In this document: positions 33,854-43,214 of the stretch, piece after piece
Layout: every line of letters starts with the position of its first letter
Position numbering within the stretch: the stretch's first letter is position 1
Assembly (NCBI RefSeq): GCF_023074185.1
Contig: NZ_JADPKY010000071.1
Coordinates: 62,001 to 126,000 of the forward strand
Origin: Bradyrhizobium sp. 132
GTDB taxonomy: Bacteria; Pseudomonadota; Alphaproteobacteria; Rhizobiales; Xanthobacteraceae
DNA length: 64,000 nucleotides
Reading direction: 5' to 3'
Made by a program: the position numbers and the translations under genes
The notes under the pieces: generated by a model
Databases searched by the model: none
The model's input: the letters and a program-made list of their open reading frames with translations, nothing else
Told to the model about the DNA's origin: nothing

Positions 33854-34969
33854 TCATTGCGCGAGACCGAGCCCTGCGAGTTCGGCGACGTGATCCGCGA
33901 TCGCGAGCGATGACGTCAATCCGGGCGACTCGATGCCGAACAGATTGACCAGGCCTTCGACGCCGTGATCGCGCGGGCCCTGCATCAAGAAATCCTGCGT
34001 GGCCACCGCCGGCGGCACGATCTTCGGGCGGATGCCCGAATAGCTCGGCATGAGCGCGTCGTCAGGCAGCGTCGGCCAGTATTTGCGGATCGCCGGGTAG
34101 AAGCGCTCGGCGCGTGACGGGTCGACCTCGTAGTCGATCGTCTCGATCCATTCGACGTCAGGGCCGAAGCGTGCCTGCCCTGCCATGTCCAGCGTCAGGT
34201 GCACCCCTAGCCCGCCGGGCTCGGGCACCGGATAGATCAGGCGCGAGAACGGCGCCATCGCATTGCAGCTGAAGTAGTTTCCCTTGGCGAGATAGGCCCG
34301 CGGAATCCGGTCCAGCGGCATGCCGTCGATGTTGCGCGCTACCGTGGTCGCCGAGAGCCCCGCGGCGTTGACGAGGAGGCTGCATTGCAGCGTCATCGGC
34401 GCTTCGCCGCCCGCTTCGATCTCGATGACGCCGGCGGTCGCCTTGGCGCGGATCAGCGGGGTGTGAAACGCGAAGGCCGCACCCGCGTCCTCGGCTTCAC
34501 CGCGTAGCGAGAGCATGTAGGCGTGGCTGTCGATGATGCCGGTCGACGGGGACAGCAGCGCGGCATCGCAGGCAAGCGCCGGCTCCAGCGCGCATGCCGC
34601 CTCGCCCGTGAGCAGCTGCATGTCGAGCACGCCATTGGCTTCGGCATGCGCCTTGATCGATTGCAGCTTCTCGGTCTCTTTCGGATTGGTCGCGACGATC
34701 AGCTTGCCGCAATTTCTGTGCGGGATGCCGCGCTCGGAGCAGTAGCGGTAGAGCGCGTGCTTGCCGTCGACGCACATGCGCGCCATCCAGCTCCCGGCGC
34801 GGTAGTAGATGCCGGCATGGATCACCTCGCTGTTGCGCGAGGAGGTGATGGTGCCGATGGCCTCGGCTTCCTCGAGCACGATCACCTCGCGCCCGGCTTG
34901 CGCCAGCTTTCGAGCCACCGCGAGCCCGACCACGCCGGCTCCGATGACGACGCAGTCGACCCTATCCAT
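33854..34969 (-). CDS. FAD-dependent oxidoreductase, L-2-hydroxyglutarate oxidase-like
   Basis: A 371-residue DAO-family flavoprotein. The N-terminal dinucleotide fold is [20 protein letters not shown] with [24 protein letters not shown] is the segment typical of the LhgO/YgaF group, and [10 protein letters not shown] and [16 protein letters not shown] lie near the C terminus. LhgO oxidises L-2-hydroxyglutarate to 2-oxoglutarate and passes electrons to quinone; the substrate here is inferred from family only. It stands alone between the DUF465 gene and the c-di-GMP protein. Confidence 0.85.
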   Translation of the reverse strand: MDRVDCVVIGAGVVGLAVARKLAQAGREVIVLEEAEAIGTITSSRNSEVIHAGIYYRAGSWMARMCVDGKHALYRYCSERGIPHRNCGKLIVATNPKETEKLQSIKAHAEANGVLDMQLLTGEAACALEPALACDAALLSPSTGIIDSHAYMLSLRGEAEDAGAAFAFHTPLIRAKATAGVIEIEAGGEAPMTLQCSLLVNAAGLSATTVARNIDGMPLDRIPRAYLAKGNYFSCNAMAPFSRLIYPVPEPGGLGVHLTLDMAGQARFGPDVEWIETIDYEVDPSRAERFYPAIRKYWPTLPDDALMPSYSGIRPKIVPPAVATQDFLMQGPRDHGVEGLVNLFGIESPGLTSSLAIADHVAELAGLGLAQ

Positions 34970-35171
34970 GGCTGTGCAGGACGTCCGCTCGAAGCGAAGG
35001 AGGCCTCAGGCCTGGGGAGGACGGCGCGGGGGCGTTTTCCGTTAAGGAGGCATTTATCATGTCAGGGCAATTGCCGTATTTGGCGTCACATTTTTCCGTT
35101 GCACGTACAGGCGTTTACCCGATCCAAACCGGCGAGACCAGACAATCCGACGTTGAAATCGCGGGTGGCTG

Positions 35172-37859
35172 ATGGCTGAGAAGAACTGGCACGTGGGCAG
35201 CACGCTTCCGATTGCGGTGCAGGCCGTCGTGTGCCTGGCCGCAGCGGTCGCGCCTGCGCGCGCCTTTGCCCTCTCCGACAGCTTCGCCCCGCCGAGCTAT
35301 CTCGGCGAGCTCAATCCCAACGTGATCTGGGAAGCCTTGATCGCGGGTGTCGTCATCTGCTCGTTCCTCGCCGCGATCGTGCTGTGGATCCATTCCTCGC
35401 TGCGCCGGACCAGGCGTCTGCAGCTGCGGCGCAATGCCTTCATCTCCTCCGCCATGAACAATCTCAACCAGGGCGTGGTGATGACGGATGCGCAGCGGCG
35501 CGTCATCTTCTGCAACGACCGCTATCTCGAGATTTACGGCCTCGGCCGCTCAGAGCTCTGGTCGGGCATGACGGGACCCGACATCCTCGCCTTGCGGCGC
35601 AAGCGTGGCGTCCTCGGAGTCGCCTCCGACGACGAATTCTACGAAAAGGCGGCAAGCACCAACGGCTTGATCACCGAACTGCCGGACGGGCGGGCCATCC
35701 TGGTAAAATATTTCGTGCTGCCCAACGGCGGCTCGGTGGCGACGCATCTGGACGTTAGCGAGCAGCGTAGGCTGTCGCGGCAGCTCGCCTCCACCAAGCA
35801 GTTCCTGGAAACGGTGCTGGACAACGTGCCGGCCTGCGTGGCCGCGAAGAGCATCGAGGATGGCCGCTACATCTTCGCCAACAGCGCCTATGAGCGCTTC
35901 TGGGGATTTTCGCGGGACCAGGTTGTCGGCAAGAACGCGCGCGAGCTGTTCGGGCCGAATTCGGCGGCCAGCATCGAGGCGACCGATCGGGCGGCGCTCA
36001 TCGCGCCCGCCGGCCAGTACCGCAACGAATTCGAGGTCGAGCGCGGCGCGACCCAGCGCATGGTGGCCTCGATCCGGATCGTGGTCCGCAACGAGAGCAA
36101 CAAGCCTGAATTCCTGCTGGTGGTGTTCGAGGACATCACCGACCGCCGCTCGCTGTCGCAGGAGCTGGAGAGCACGAAGAAGTTTTTGGAACTCGTGGTC
36201 GACAACATCCCGGTGGCGCTGATCGTCGAGCAGGTCAAGGACGGCCGCTATCTGCTCGCCAACCGCAGCGCGGAGACGATCCTGAACCGCAGACGCGAGG
36301 ACGCCACGGGCCTGACCGCGTCCGACATCTTCAATCCCAAGGAAGCCAAGCTGATCATCGCGCGCGACGAAGCCGCGATCAAGAAGCGCGGGATGATCAC
36401 CGAAGAGCATCCGATCTCGACCAAGGACGGCCTGCGACTGTTCCTCACCCGTCGCGCCACCGTGCTGAGCGACGCCGGCGAGCCGCAATATCTGATCAAG
36501 ACTCACGAGGACGTCACCGATCGCCGGCAGACCGAGTCGCGCATGGCGCACATGGCCTATCATGACGGCCTCACCGATTTGCCGAGCCGTGCCGCTTTCT
36601 TGCAGGCGCTGACCCAGATGATCGAGGCCTGCGAAGGCACCGGCGAGGAGTTCGCGGTTCTGTGCGTCGACCTCGACGGTCTCAAGGAGGTCAACGACGT
36701 CTTCGGTCATGCGCACGGCGACAAGCTTCTGGTCGAGGTGGCCCAGCGGCTCCAGGACTCCGCGCGCGGCGGCGTGGTGGCGCGCCTGTCTGGCGACGAG
36801 TTCGGCCTGATCATCGATGGCAAACAACCTGAGGCAGGTCTCGCGCTGGCGCAGCAGATCGGTGATGCCGTCGCCAAGGAATTCCAGATCGACGGCCGCC
36901 CGGTCCGCGCCGGTGTCACCACGGGCATGTCGATCTTCCCGCACAACGGCGCCGACGGCGCCTCGCTGCTCGCCAATGCCGGCGCGGCGCTGTTCCGCGC
37001 CAAGCAGAAGTCGCGCGGCACGATCAGCCTCTTCCAGCCGGAGATGGACCAGCAGATCCGCGATCGCCGCGTGCTGCATCAGGACCTCTCGATGGCGATC
37101 AAGAACGGCGAGCTTTCGCTCGCCTTCCAGCCGCAGGGCGCCACGGGCCACAGCGTCGTCGAGAGCGAGATCATCGGCTTCGAGGCATTGGCGCGCTGGC
37201 AGCATCCGGTGCGCGGCCAGGTCTCCCCGGCCGAATTCATCCCGATCGCGGAGGAAAGCGGCCTCATCGTCGAGATGGGCGAGTGGATCCTGCGCGAGGC
37301 CTGCCGCGAGGCGGCGTCCTGGCCGAAGCCGCTCCAGGTCGCGGTCAATCTGTCTCCGGCGCAGTTCATGCACGGCGACGTGGTCGGGCTGGTCCATTCG
37401 ATCCTGATCGAGACGGGTCTCGCACCCGGCCGGCTCGAGCTCGAAATCACCGAGGGCGTGCTGATCGAGGACTTTGATCGCGGACTTGCGCTGCTGCGCC
37501 GGCTGAAAGCGCTTGGCGTACGCATCTCGATGGACGATTTCGGCAGCGGTTATTCCTCGCTGAGCTATCTCCAGGCGTTCCCGTTCGACAAGATCAAGAT
37601 CGATCGCGCCTTCATCATCAATCTCGGCCGCAACCCGCAATCGGCGGCGATCGTGCGCGCGGTGATCGATCTCGGCCATGGCCTGGAAATGTCGATCGTC
37701 GCCGAGGGCGTCGAGACGCTCGAACAGCTCGCCTTTCTCGCCGAGGAAGGATGTGACGGCGTGCAGGGCTATCTGCTCGGCAAGCCCCTGCCGATCGGGA
37801 AATATGCCGGCCTCGTCGGCCGCGCCGAAGTCATGGAGCTTGCGCTCAAGACCGGCTAG
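35172..37859 (+). CDS. membrane PAS-GGDEF-EAL c-di-GMP protein
   Basis: An 895-residue protein. Two hydrophobic segments at the N terminus (IAVQAVVCLAAAVAPA, ALIAGVVICSFLAAIVLW) flank a short periplasmic loop. Three PAS-like domains follow (about 90-200, 210-325, 330-455), then GGDEF (about 460-620) and EAL (about 630-885). The cyclase motif is RLSGDEFGLII, with Ser in place of the first Gly. The phosphodiesterase residues appear complete: EALARWQHP, VNLSPAQF, ELEITEGV, DDFGSGYSSLSYL, KIDRAF, EGVETLEQL and QGYLLGKPLP. I infer mainly c-di-GMP hydrolysis, possibly gated by the GGDEF domain. It ends two bases before glpD. Confidence 0.9.
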   Translation: MAEKNWHVGSTLPIAVQAVVCLAAAVAPARAFALSDSFAPPSYLGELNPNVIWEALIAGVVICSFLAAIVLWIHSSLRRTRRLQLRRNAFISSAMNNLNQGVVMTDAQRRVIFCNDRYLEIYGLGRSELWSGMTGPDILALRRKRGVLGVASDDEFYEKAASTNGLITELPDGRAILVKYFVLPNGGSVATHLDVSEQRRLSRQLASTKQFLETVLDNVPACVAAKSIEDGRYIFANSAYERFWGFSRDQVVGKNARELFGPNSAASIEATDRAALIAPAGQYRNEFEVERGATQRMVASIRIVVRNESNKPEFLLVVFEDITDRRSLSQELESTKKFLELVVDNIPVALIVEQVKDGRYLLANRSAETILNRRREDATGLTASDIFNPKEAKLIIARDEAAIKKRGMITEEHPISTKDGLRLFLTRRATVLSDAGEPQYLIKTHEDVTDRRQTESRMAHMAYHDGLTDLPSRAAFLQALTQMIEACEGTGEEFAVLCVDLDGLKEVNDVFGHAHGDKLLVEVAQRLQDSARGGVVARLSGDEFGLIIDGKQPEAGLALAQQIGDAVAKEFQIDGRPVRAGVTTGMSIFPHNGADGASLLANAGAALFRAKQKSRGTISLFQPEMDQQIRDRRVLHQDLSMAIKNGELSLAFQPQGATGHSVVESEIIGFEALARWQHPVRGQVSPAEFIPIAEESGLIVEMGEWILREACREAASWPKPLQVAVNLSPAQFMHGDVVGLVHSILIETGLAPGRLELEITEGVLIEDFDRGLALLRRLKALGVRISMDDFGSGYSSLSYLQAFPFDKIKIDRAFIINLGRNPQSAAIVRAVIDLGHGLEMSIVAEGVETLEQLAFLAEEGCDGVQGYLLGKPLPIGKYAGLVGRAEVMELALKTG

Positions 37860-37861
37860 AG

Positions 37862-39355
37862 ATGGCGAGCGTTTCGCTCCTTCTCGACGGCTTCATGGCG
37901 GATTACGACCTTGCGATCATCGGTGGCGGCCTGAACGGTGTCAGCCTCGCGCGCGATGCCGCCGGCCGCGGCCTGCGGGTCATCCTGTTGGAGCAGGGCG
38001 ATCTGGGCGGCGCGGCATCGTCGGCAACGCCGCGGCTGATCCACGGCGATCTGTCGGTCCTGGAACGGCGCGGCTTCCGGCGGGTGCGCCGGGCGCTCGC
38101 CGAGCGCCGGACCTGGCTCCGGATCGCGCCGCATCTGGTCCGGCCGATGCGCTTCGTAATACCGGCGCATTCCGATGAGCGTCCGCCATGGCTGCTGCGC
38201 GCCGGCCTGTTCCTCTACGACAGCCTCACGAGCCGGAGCGGCCTGCCGGCGGCGACCACGCTCGACATCACGCATCATCCGGTCGGCAACGCGCTGAAAC
38301 GACCGTTCGGCACGGCCTTCGAATATTCGGACTGCGTCGTCGACGATTCCCGCCTGGTGGTGCTCACGGCCCTGGATGCGGCCGAGCGTGGCGCTGCGAT
38401 CCGGACCGGGGCACGCTGCGTGCGCGCCGATCGAACCGACACATGGCGGCTCGCGGTGGTCGATCGCGGCCATCGCCGCACGATCACGGCCCGGGCGCTG
38501 GCCAACGCCACCGGCGGCTGGACCTCGATGGTCGCGGAGACCGTGCTGCGGCAGCCGCAACCCGCCATGGCGGCGATGCAGATGAGCCAGATCGTCGTCC
38601 CGCGGCTGTTTGATTCCGATAACGTCTACGTTTTCCAGAACAGCGATGACCGGCTGATCTTCGCGAGCCCCTTCGAGCGCGACTTCACGCTGATCGGCAC
38701 GATCACGCACGATTTCACCGGCGATCCCGCGATCGTCGCGATGCCGGGGGCCGACGTCGGCTATCTCTGCGAAGCGGCCAGTCGCTATTTCCGCGAGCAG
38801 GTCGCCCCGACCGACGTGGTGCGCGTGGTCTCCGGCGTCAACCTGACGCTGGCGTCCGCGCGCCGGCGTGACGGCACGACGCTGTTCCACGCGCGGCGGC
38901 GCAAGGCGCCGCTGATCACGATGTTCGGCGGCGACGTCACCACCTCGCGCCTGCGCGCGGAGCGGGCAGTGACGAAGTTGACGCCGTTCTATCCGATGTC
39001 GCCGCCCTGGACCGCAGGCGAGGCGCTGCCGGGCGGAGATTTCGCCTGGGATCGTTTCGATACCGAGGTCGATCTCGCGCGTGACCGCTGGCGCTTTCTC
39101 TCGGAGCCGCAGACCCAGCGCCTGGTGGCGGCTTATGGTTCGCGCCTATCAGCGGTGCTCGGCGAAGCGAACAGCCGTGACGATCTCGGCCCGGCTTTCG
39201 GCCCTGAGCTGACCGGCGCCGAGGTACGCTATCTCATGACCCACGAATGGGCGCGCTTTCCCGAGGACATCCTGTGGCGCCGCTCCAAGCTCGGCCTGAC
39301 GATGCCCGCGGCGGACCGCGATGCGCTGGCGGCGTTCATGGCGAACCTGAACTAA
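37862..39355 (+). CDS. glpD: glycerol-3-phosphate dehydrogenase (FAD)
   Basis: A 497-residue flavoprotein: the FAD motif YDLAIIGGGLNGVSLARDAA near residue 15, LLEQGDLGGAASSATPRLIH with GLYSDL-like substrate region, NATGGWTSMVAE, FGGDVTTSRLRAE and a C-terminal domain with EVRYLMTHEWARFPEDILWR typical of GlpD. It oxidises sn-glycerol-3-phosphate to dihydroxyacetone phosphate at the membrane and passes electrons to quinone. ATG at 37895 (MADYDL) is a likely alternative start that would match the family N terminus better. No glpK or glpF is nearby. Confidence 0.9.
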   Translation: MASVSLLLDGFMADYDLAIIGGGLNGVSLARDAAGRGLRVILLEQGDLGGAASSATPRLIHGDLSVLERRGFRRVRRALAERRTWLRIAPHLVRPMRFVIPAHSDERPPWLLRAGLFLYDSLTSRSGLPAATTLDITHHPVGNALKRPFGTAFEYSDCVVDDSRLVVLTALDAAERGAAIRTGARCVRADRTDTWRLAVVDRGHRRTITARALANATGGWTSMVAETVLRQPQPAMAAMQMSQIVVPRLFDSDNVYVFQNSDDRLIFASPFERDFTLIGTITHDFTGDPAIVAMPGADVGYLCEAASRYFREQVAPTDVVRVVSGVNLTLASARRRDGTTLFHARRRKAPLITMFGGDVTTSRLRAERAVTKLTPFYPMSPPWTAGEALPGGDFAWDRFDTEVDLARDRWRFLSEPQTQRLVAAYGSRLSAVLGEANSRDDLGPAFGPELTGAEVRYLMTHEWARFPEDILWRRSKLGLTMPAADRDALAAFMANLN

Positions 39356-39654
39356 TCAGAGCCGCGCGTGCCGGGCATCCTGCCGGGATCGCGAGCACCA
39401 TGGCGGATGGCGTGGATGATGATCTCCTGGCTCCGAATCTCGTAGAAAACGAGAAACGGGTGGGGCGTTGTGGTTAGCCTCCGGATATCCGGATCGTCTG
39501 TTCGCAGGCCGATCTCAGGATGCGCCAGCAGCAGGCCGACCACGTCCTGAATGCGCTTTTGGACACGTGCTGCTCCCCGCGGTGACGTCGCTGAGATGTA
39601 GGTTAGAATCGAATCGAGATCGGCCAGCGCCGGAAGCGTATAGCGGATATTCAC
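39352..39654 (-). CDS. ParE/RelE-superfamily toxin
   Basis: A 100-residue protein: MNIRYTLPALADLDSILTYI, GAARVQKRIQDVVGLLLAHP, IGLRTDD, RLTTTPHPFLVFYEI and IIIHAIRHGARDP. The fold pattern and the C-terminal IHAIRHGARDP match ParE-type toxins, which target gyrase, or RelE relatives. It overlaps the upstream antitoxin gene by four bases and its stop overlaps the convergent glpD stop. Confidence 0.85.
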   Translation of the reverse strand: MNIRYTLPALADLDSILTYISATSPRGAARVQKRIQDVVGLLLAHPEIGLRTDDPDIRRLTTTPHPFLVFYEIRSQEIIIHAIRHGARDPGRMPGTRGSD

Positions 39655-39881
39655 AGGCCGTGTTTGGCCCAGGTCGCGCGGACTTGAGCCTCGGTTGCGA
39701 ATTCGCCTCGCTTTGCAGCCTCCTTGGACGCGGCAATCGCCGACCGCTCGTCATCCGAGAGGATGACGGGGGCGGCCCCTTCCGCGCCGGCGAGCTGCAT
39801 CACAATTCGGGCGATGTTATCCTGCGCGTCCGCCGGCAGACTGCGTGCGATTTTCAGGGCTTGATCCAGCAGCTTTGTCAT
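39651..39881 (-). CDS. putative antitoxin of the ParE-like toxin
   Basis: A 76-residue acidic protein: MTKLLDQALKIARSLPADAQ, DNIARIVMQLAG, LSDDERSAIAASKEAAKRGE, FATEAQVRATWAKHGL. The C-terminal FATEAQVRATWAKHGL is common among antitoxins next to ParE. It comes first in the pair with a four-base overlap. ATG at 39881 is chosen on length; an in-frame ATG at 39914 adds 11 residues. No classical RHH is obvious. Confidence 0.75.
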   Translation of the reverse strand: MTKLLDQALKIARSLPADAQDNIARIVMQLAGAEGAAPVILSDDERSAIAASKEAAKRGEFATEAQVRATWAKHGL

Positions 39882-40004
39882 CTCTGTAACCTTACGCCAT
39901 TTGGGGGCTAGCATGAAGACCAATTCGGGCCGATCCGCCCCGACCCGGTTGAGGTAGGGGTGATCGGCCGCTAGCGTGCGGCGGAATCGGGGTTGGCGGG
40001 GACC

Positions 40005-41177
40005 ATGACTGACAAGTTGCCCAGAACGAATGCCACGGCCAAGGCGGCCCGCGGGGACGCGCACCCGGCGGCCGGCGAGCCGCTGCTGCGCATCGAGGGC
40101 GTTGCCAAGACATTCGGGACGTTCCGCGCCGTGGACGGCGTGTCGCTCGACATCAAGGCCGGCGAGTTTTTCGCGCTGCTCGGACCCAGCGGCTGCGGCA
40201 AGACCACGCTGCTGCGCATGCTCGCCGGCTTCGAGGCCCCGGACGAAGGGCGCATCCTGCTCGGCGGCAAGGACATCGCACAGGCGCTGCCGCATGAGCG
40301 GCCGATCAACATGATGTTCCAGAACTACGCGCTGTTTCCGCATCTCGCGGTGCGCGACAACATCGCCTTCGGCCTGAAGCGCGCCGGCATGGCGCGCGGC
40401 GAGATCGCCACGCGTGTGGCGGAAATGGTCGCGCTGGTGAAGCTCGAAGGGCTGGAGAAGCGCAAGCCCGATCAGCTCTCGGGCGGCCAGCGCCAGCGCG
40501 TGGCGTTGGCGCGTGCACTGGCGCGACGCCCGCAGCTCCTCCTGCTCGACGAGCCGCTCGCGGCGCTCGACAAGAAGCTGCGCGAAAACACGCAAGGCGA
40601 GCTGATGGAGCTTCAGCGTCGGCTCGGCATGACCTTCATCATCGTCACCCACGATCAGGAGGAGGCGATGACGATGGCGAGCCGGATCGGCGTGATGAGG
40701 GACGGCAAGCTCGCGCAGGTCGCGAGTCCCCGCGAGCTCTACGAGGCTCCGCATTCGCGCTGGATCGCGGAGTTCGTCGGCGACGTCAATCTGTTCGACG
40801 GTGAGTTCAAGCTGCGCGACGGTCATCAACTGGTGATCGCCACGCAAGGTGCGGGCACGCTGGTGGTCGCCGAGCCGCGGGAACGGGTGGGCGAGAGCCA
40901 TTTGTCGGTGGCTATTCGCCCCGAGAAGGTGAAGCTGTCCCGCCGCGGCCCGGTGGGCGAGATCGGCCATGCGGTGGCGATCAACAGTCTGGACGGCGTG
41001 ATCGCCGACATCTGCTATCTCGGCGGCACCACCACTTACAAGGTGAAGCTGGACGCCGGTGGGATGATGCAGGCTGCAGTCGCCAACAGCGCGCGCCTGG
41101 ACATCGATGCCTACAGCCTGAACCAGCATGTCGTCGCCTGGTTCACGCCCGACGACTGTGTGGTGCTGCCGTCATGA
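40005..41177 (+). CDS. potG: putrescine-type ABC transporter ATP-binding protein
   Basis: A 390-residue ABC ATPase: Walker A GPSGCGKTTLL, Q-loop FQNYALFPHL, signature LSGGQRQRVALARAL, Walker B LLLLDEPLAALDKKLRE and H-loop VTHDQEEAM, then a C-terminal TOBE-type regulatory domain with SVAIRPEKVKL. Closest in character to PotG/PotA, energising import of putrescine or related polyamines. The ATG at 40005 follows GGCGGGG and matches the family start. It overlaps the next permease gene by four bases. The binding protein gene is not adjacent. Confidence 0.9.
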   Translation: MTDKLPRTNATAKAARGDAHPAAGEPLLRIEGVAKTFGTFRAVDGVSLDIKAGEFFALLGPSGCGKTTLLRMLAGFEAPDEGRILLGGKDIAQALPHERPINMMFQNYALFPHLAVRDNIAFGLKRAGMARGEIATRVAEMVALVKLEGLEKRKPDQLSGGQRQRVALARALARRPQLLLLDEPLAALDKKLRENTQGELMELQRRLGMTFIIVTHDQEEAMTMASRIGVMRDGKLAQVASPRELYEAPHSRWIAEFVGDVNLFDGEFKLRDGHQLVIATQGAGTLVVAEPRERVGESHLSVAIRPEKVKLSRRGPVGEIGHAVAINSLDGVIADICYLGGTTTYKVKLDAGGMMQAAVANSARLDIDAYSLNQHVVAWFTPDDCVVLPS

Positions 41178-42088
41178 GCGCGCGCCGCATTTTTGCGCGA
41201 CCGGCTCGCCTTGCCGCCATCATGCCCTATGTCTGGATGGTGCTGTTCTTCCTGGTGCCGTTCGGCTTCGTGCTGAAGATCAGCCTGTCGCAGACGGCGA
41301 TCGCGCAGCCGCCTTACGAGCCGGTGTTCGACCTGACGCAAGGATGGGAGGCGCTGAAGGCCGCCTTTGCCGCGCTGTCTGTCGACAATTTCAGGCTGCT
41401 CGCCTCCGACGACATCTACATGTTCGCCTATGTGCGTAGCCTCACCGTCGCCGTCACCGCGACCGCGCTGTTGCTCCTGATCGGCTATCCCATCGCCTAC
41501 GGGATGGCGCGGTTGCCGACGCGCTGGCAGGCGGTGGCGATGGTGCTGGTGATCGTGCCGTTCTGGACCTCGTTCCTGATCCGGATCTATGCCTGGATCA
41601 ACATCCTCCAGCATGACGGCCTGCTCAACCAGATCCTGCTGGCGCTGCATCTGGTCAGCCAGCCGGTGGTATGGCTCTCCACCGACAGCGCGATGTATAT
41701 CGGCATCGTCTATTCCTACCTGCCCTTCATGATCCTGCCGCTCTACGCCACGCTCGCCAAGATGGAGCCGGTGCTGGAGGAGGCCGCCTCCGATCTCGGC
41801 GCGCCGCCCTGGCAGGTGTTCTGGCTCGTCACCTTCCCGCTGTCGCTCCCTGGCGTCGGTGCCGGCGTGCTGCTGTGCTTCATCCCCATCGTCGGCGAGT
41901 TCGTCATCCCTGATCTCTTGGCCGGCTCCAATTCGCTGATGATCGGCCAGACGTTGTGGCTCGAATTCTTTACCAACAAGGACTGGCCGGTCGCCTCCGC
42001 CGCAGCCATCGTGCTGCTGGTGGTGCTGCTGGCGCCGCTGCTGCTGTACGAACGGCTCCAGAAGCGGCAGCTGGAACAGGGGAGGTGA
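41174..42088 (+). CDS. potH: putrescine-type ABC permease (PotH-like)
   Basis: A 304-residue permease with six transmembrane helices starting IMPYVWMVLFFLVPFGFVL. The cytoplasmic EAA loop is EAASDLGAPPWQVFWLVTFP. Its start overlaps the ATPase stop by four bases. It would form the channel with the following permease. Confidence 0.88.
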   Translation: MSARRIFARPARLAAIMPYVWMVLFFLVPFGFVLKISLSQTAIAQPPYEPVFDLTQGWEALKAAFAALSVDNFRLLASDDIYMFAYVRSLTVAVTATALLLLIGYPIAYGMARLPTRWQAVAMVLVIVPFWTSFLIRIYAWINILQHDGLLNQILLALHLVSQPVVWLSTDSAMYIGIVYSYLPFMILPLYATLAKMEPVLEEAASDLGAPPWQVFWLVTFPLSLPGVGAGVLLCFIPIVGEFVIPDLLAGSNSLMIGQTLWLEFFTNKDWPVASAAAIVLLVVLLAPLLLYERLQKRQLEQGR

Positions 42089-42092
42089 GTCG

Positions 42093-42905
42093 ATGCGCAA
42101 GATCTCCCGCCTATCCCGTTTCAACATCGCCTCGCTCACACTGGGTCTGGCGTTCCTTTATCTGCCGATTCTCATCCTCGTCATCTATTCCTTCAACGCC
42201 TCGCGGCTGGTGACGGTCTGGGGCGGCTGGTCGCTGCGCTGGTATCAGGAGCTCTTCAGCGACCGCGCCATGATCGAGGCGGCCTGGATGAGCCTGCGGG
42301 TCGCGATCTCCTCGGCGACCATTGCGACCCTGCTCGGCACGCTCGCGGCTGTGGCGCTGTCACGCGGCGAGCGTTTTCGCGGCCGCACGCTGTTTTCCGG
42401 CATGCTCTATGCGCCGCTGGTGATGCCGGAGGTGATCGCCGGGTTGTCGCTGCTGCTGCTGTTCGTGGCGCTGAACGCCGAGCGCGGCTTCTGGACCGTG
42501 ACGATCGCGCACACCACGCTGACGATGTGCTTCGTCGCCGTCGTCGTGCAGTCCCGGCTCGGCTCACTTGATCGCTCGCTGGAAGAGGCCGCCATGGATC
42601 TCGGCTGCGATCCCGTCCGCGCCTTTCTGGCAGTGACGTTGCCGCTGATCGTCCCCGCGATCGTCGCCGGCTGGATGCTGGCCTTTACGCTATCGCTGGA
42701 CGATCTCGTGATCGCGAGCTTCACCACAGGGCCCGGTTCGGCGACCCTGCCGATCCGGATCTACTCGGAGGTGAGGCTGGGGGTGAAGCCCGAGATCAAT
42801 GCCATCTGCACGCTGGTGATAGGCCTGATCGCGGTGGTCATCGTCATCGCCTCGCTCGCCTCGAAACTGTCGAGCTCGCAGGGCGAGAGCGCGGCGCCAT
42901 TGTAG
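42093..42905 (+). CDS. potI: putrescine-type ABC permease (PotI-like)
   Basis: A 270-residue permease with six transmembrane helices (ASLTLGLAFLYLPILILVIY first) and the EAA loop EAAMDLGCDPVRAFLAVTLP. FTLSLDDLVIASFTTGPGS is typical of PotI. The start follows the PotH stop by four bases. The operon is potG-potH-potI without potF in the window. Confidence 0.88.
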   Translation: MRKISRLSRFNIASLTLGLAFLYLPILILVIYSFNASRLVTVWGGWSLRWYQELFSDRAMIEAAWMSLRVAISSATIATLLGTLAAVALSRGERFRGRTLFSGMLYAPLVMPEVIAGLSLLLLFVALNAERGFWTVTIAHTTLTMCFVAVVVQSRLGSLDRSLEEAAMDLGCDPVRAFLAVTLPLIVPAIVAGWMLAFTLSLDDLVIASFTTGPGSATLPIRIYSEVRLGVKPEINAICTLVIGLIAVVIVIASLASKLSSSQGESAAPL

Positions 42906-42923
42906 TCTCATAGGAGAGTGACG

Positions 42924-43166
42924 ATGAACCGCGCGGAAAAATGTCGTCAACTTGAGGAGGCTCTGACAAATCTGGTTGGGTCGATATCATCTCAACTCTC
43001 TCGCCGAGACCGTGAGCTACTGACTGAGTTTATCGAGAATCGAGAATTTGGCGTCGCGCTGGAATGGCTGCACTCGTCAATCATAGGAAATGATCTTCGG
43101 CCCTCTTCGGGCCAGCAACTTGAAATTCAACGATTGACGGCAGCGATGAATATCGACCTGTCGTAG
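42924..43166 (+). CDS. MafI-like immunity protein
   Basis: An 80-residue protein: MNRAEKCRQLEEALTNLVGS, ISSQLSRRDRELLTEFIENR, EFGVALEWLHSSIIGNDLRP and a C-terminal QQLEIQRLTAAMNIDL. The layout, with a central GEYGLALE-like EFGVALEW, resembles MafI-family immunity proteins that neutralise polymorphic MafB toxins. AGGAGA lies six bases before the ATG at 42924. Its GC content is visibly lower than the surrounding operons. No MafB or other toxin gene lies nearby. The family call is from memory of the pattern and is moderate only. Confidence 0.55.
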   Translation: MNRAEKCRQLEEALTNLVGSISSQLSRRDRELLTEFIENREFGVALEWLHSSIIGNDLRPSSGQQLEIQRLTAAMNIDLS

Positions 43167-43214
43167 CCGCTGCCCACGACAGGTATTCGGGTCGATGATC
43201 GCGCGAGATCGAGA

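Noticed and set aside
35550..37679. 709-codon minus-strand frame
   Set aside because: It is antisense to the PAS-GGDEF-EAL protein; Arg/Asp/Leu-rich composition is an antisense artefact.
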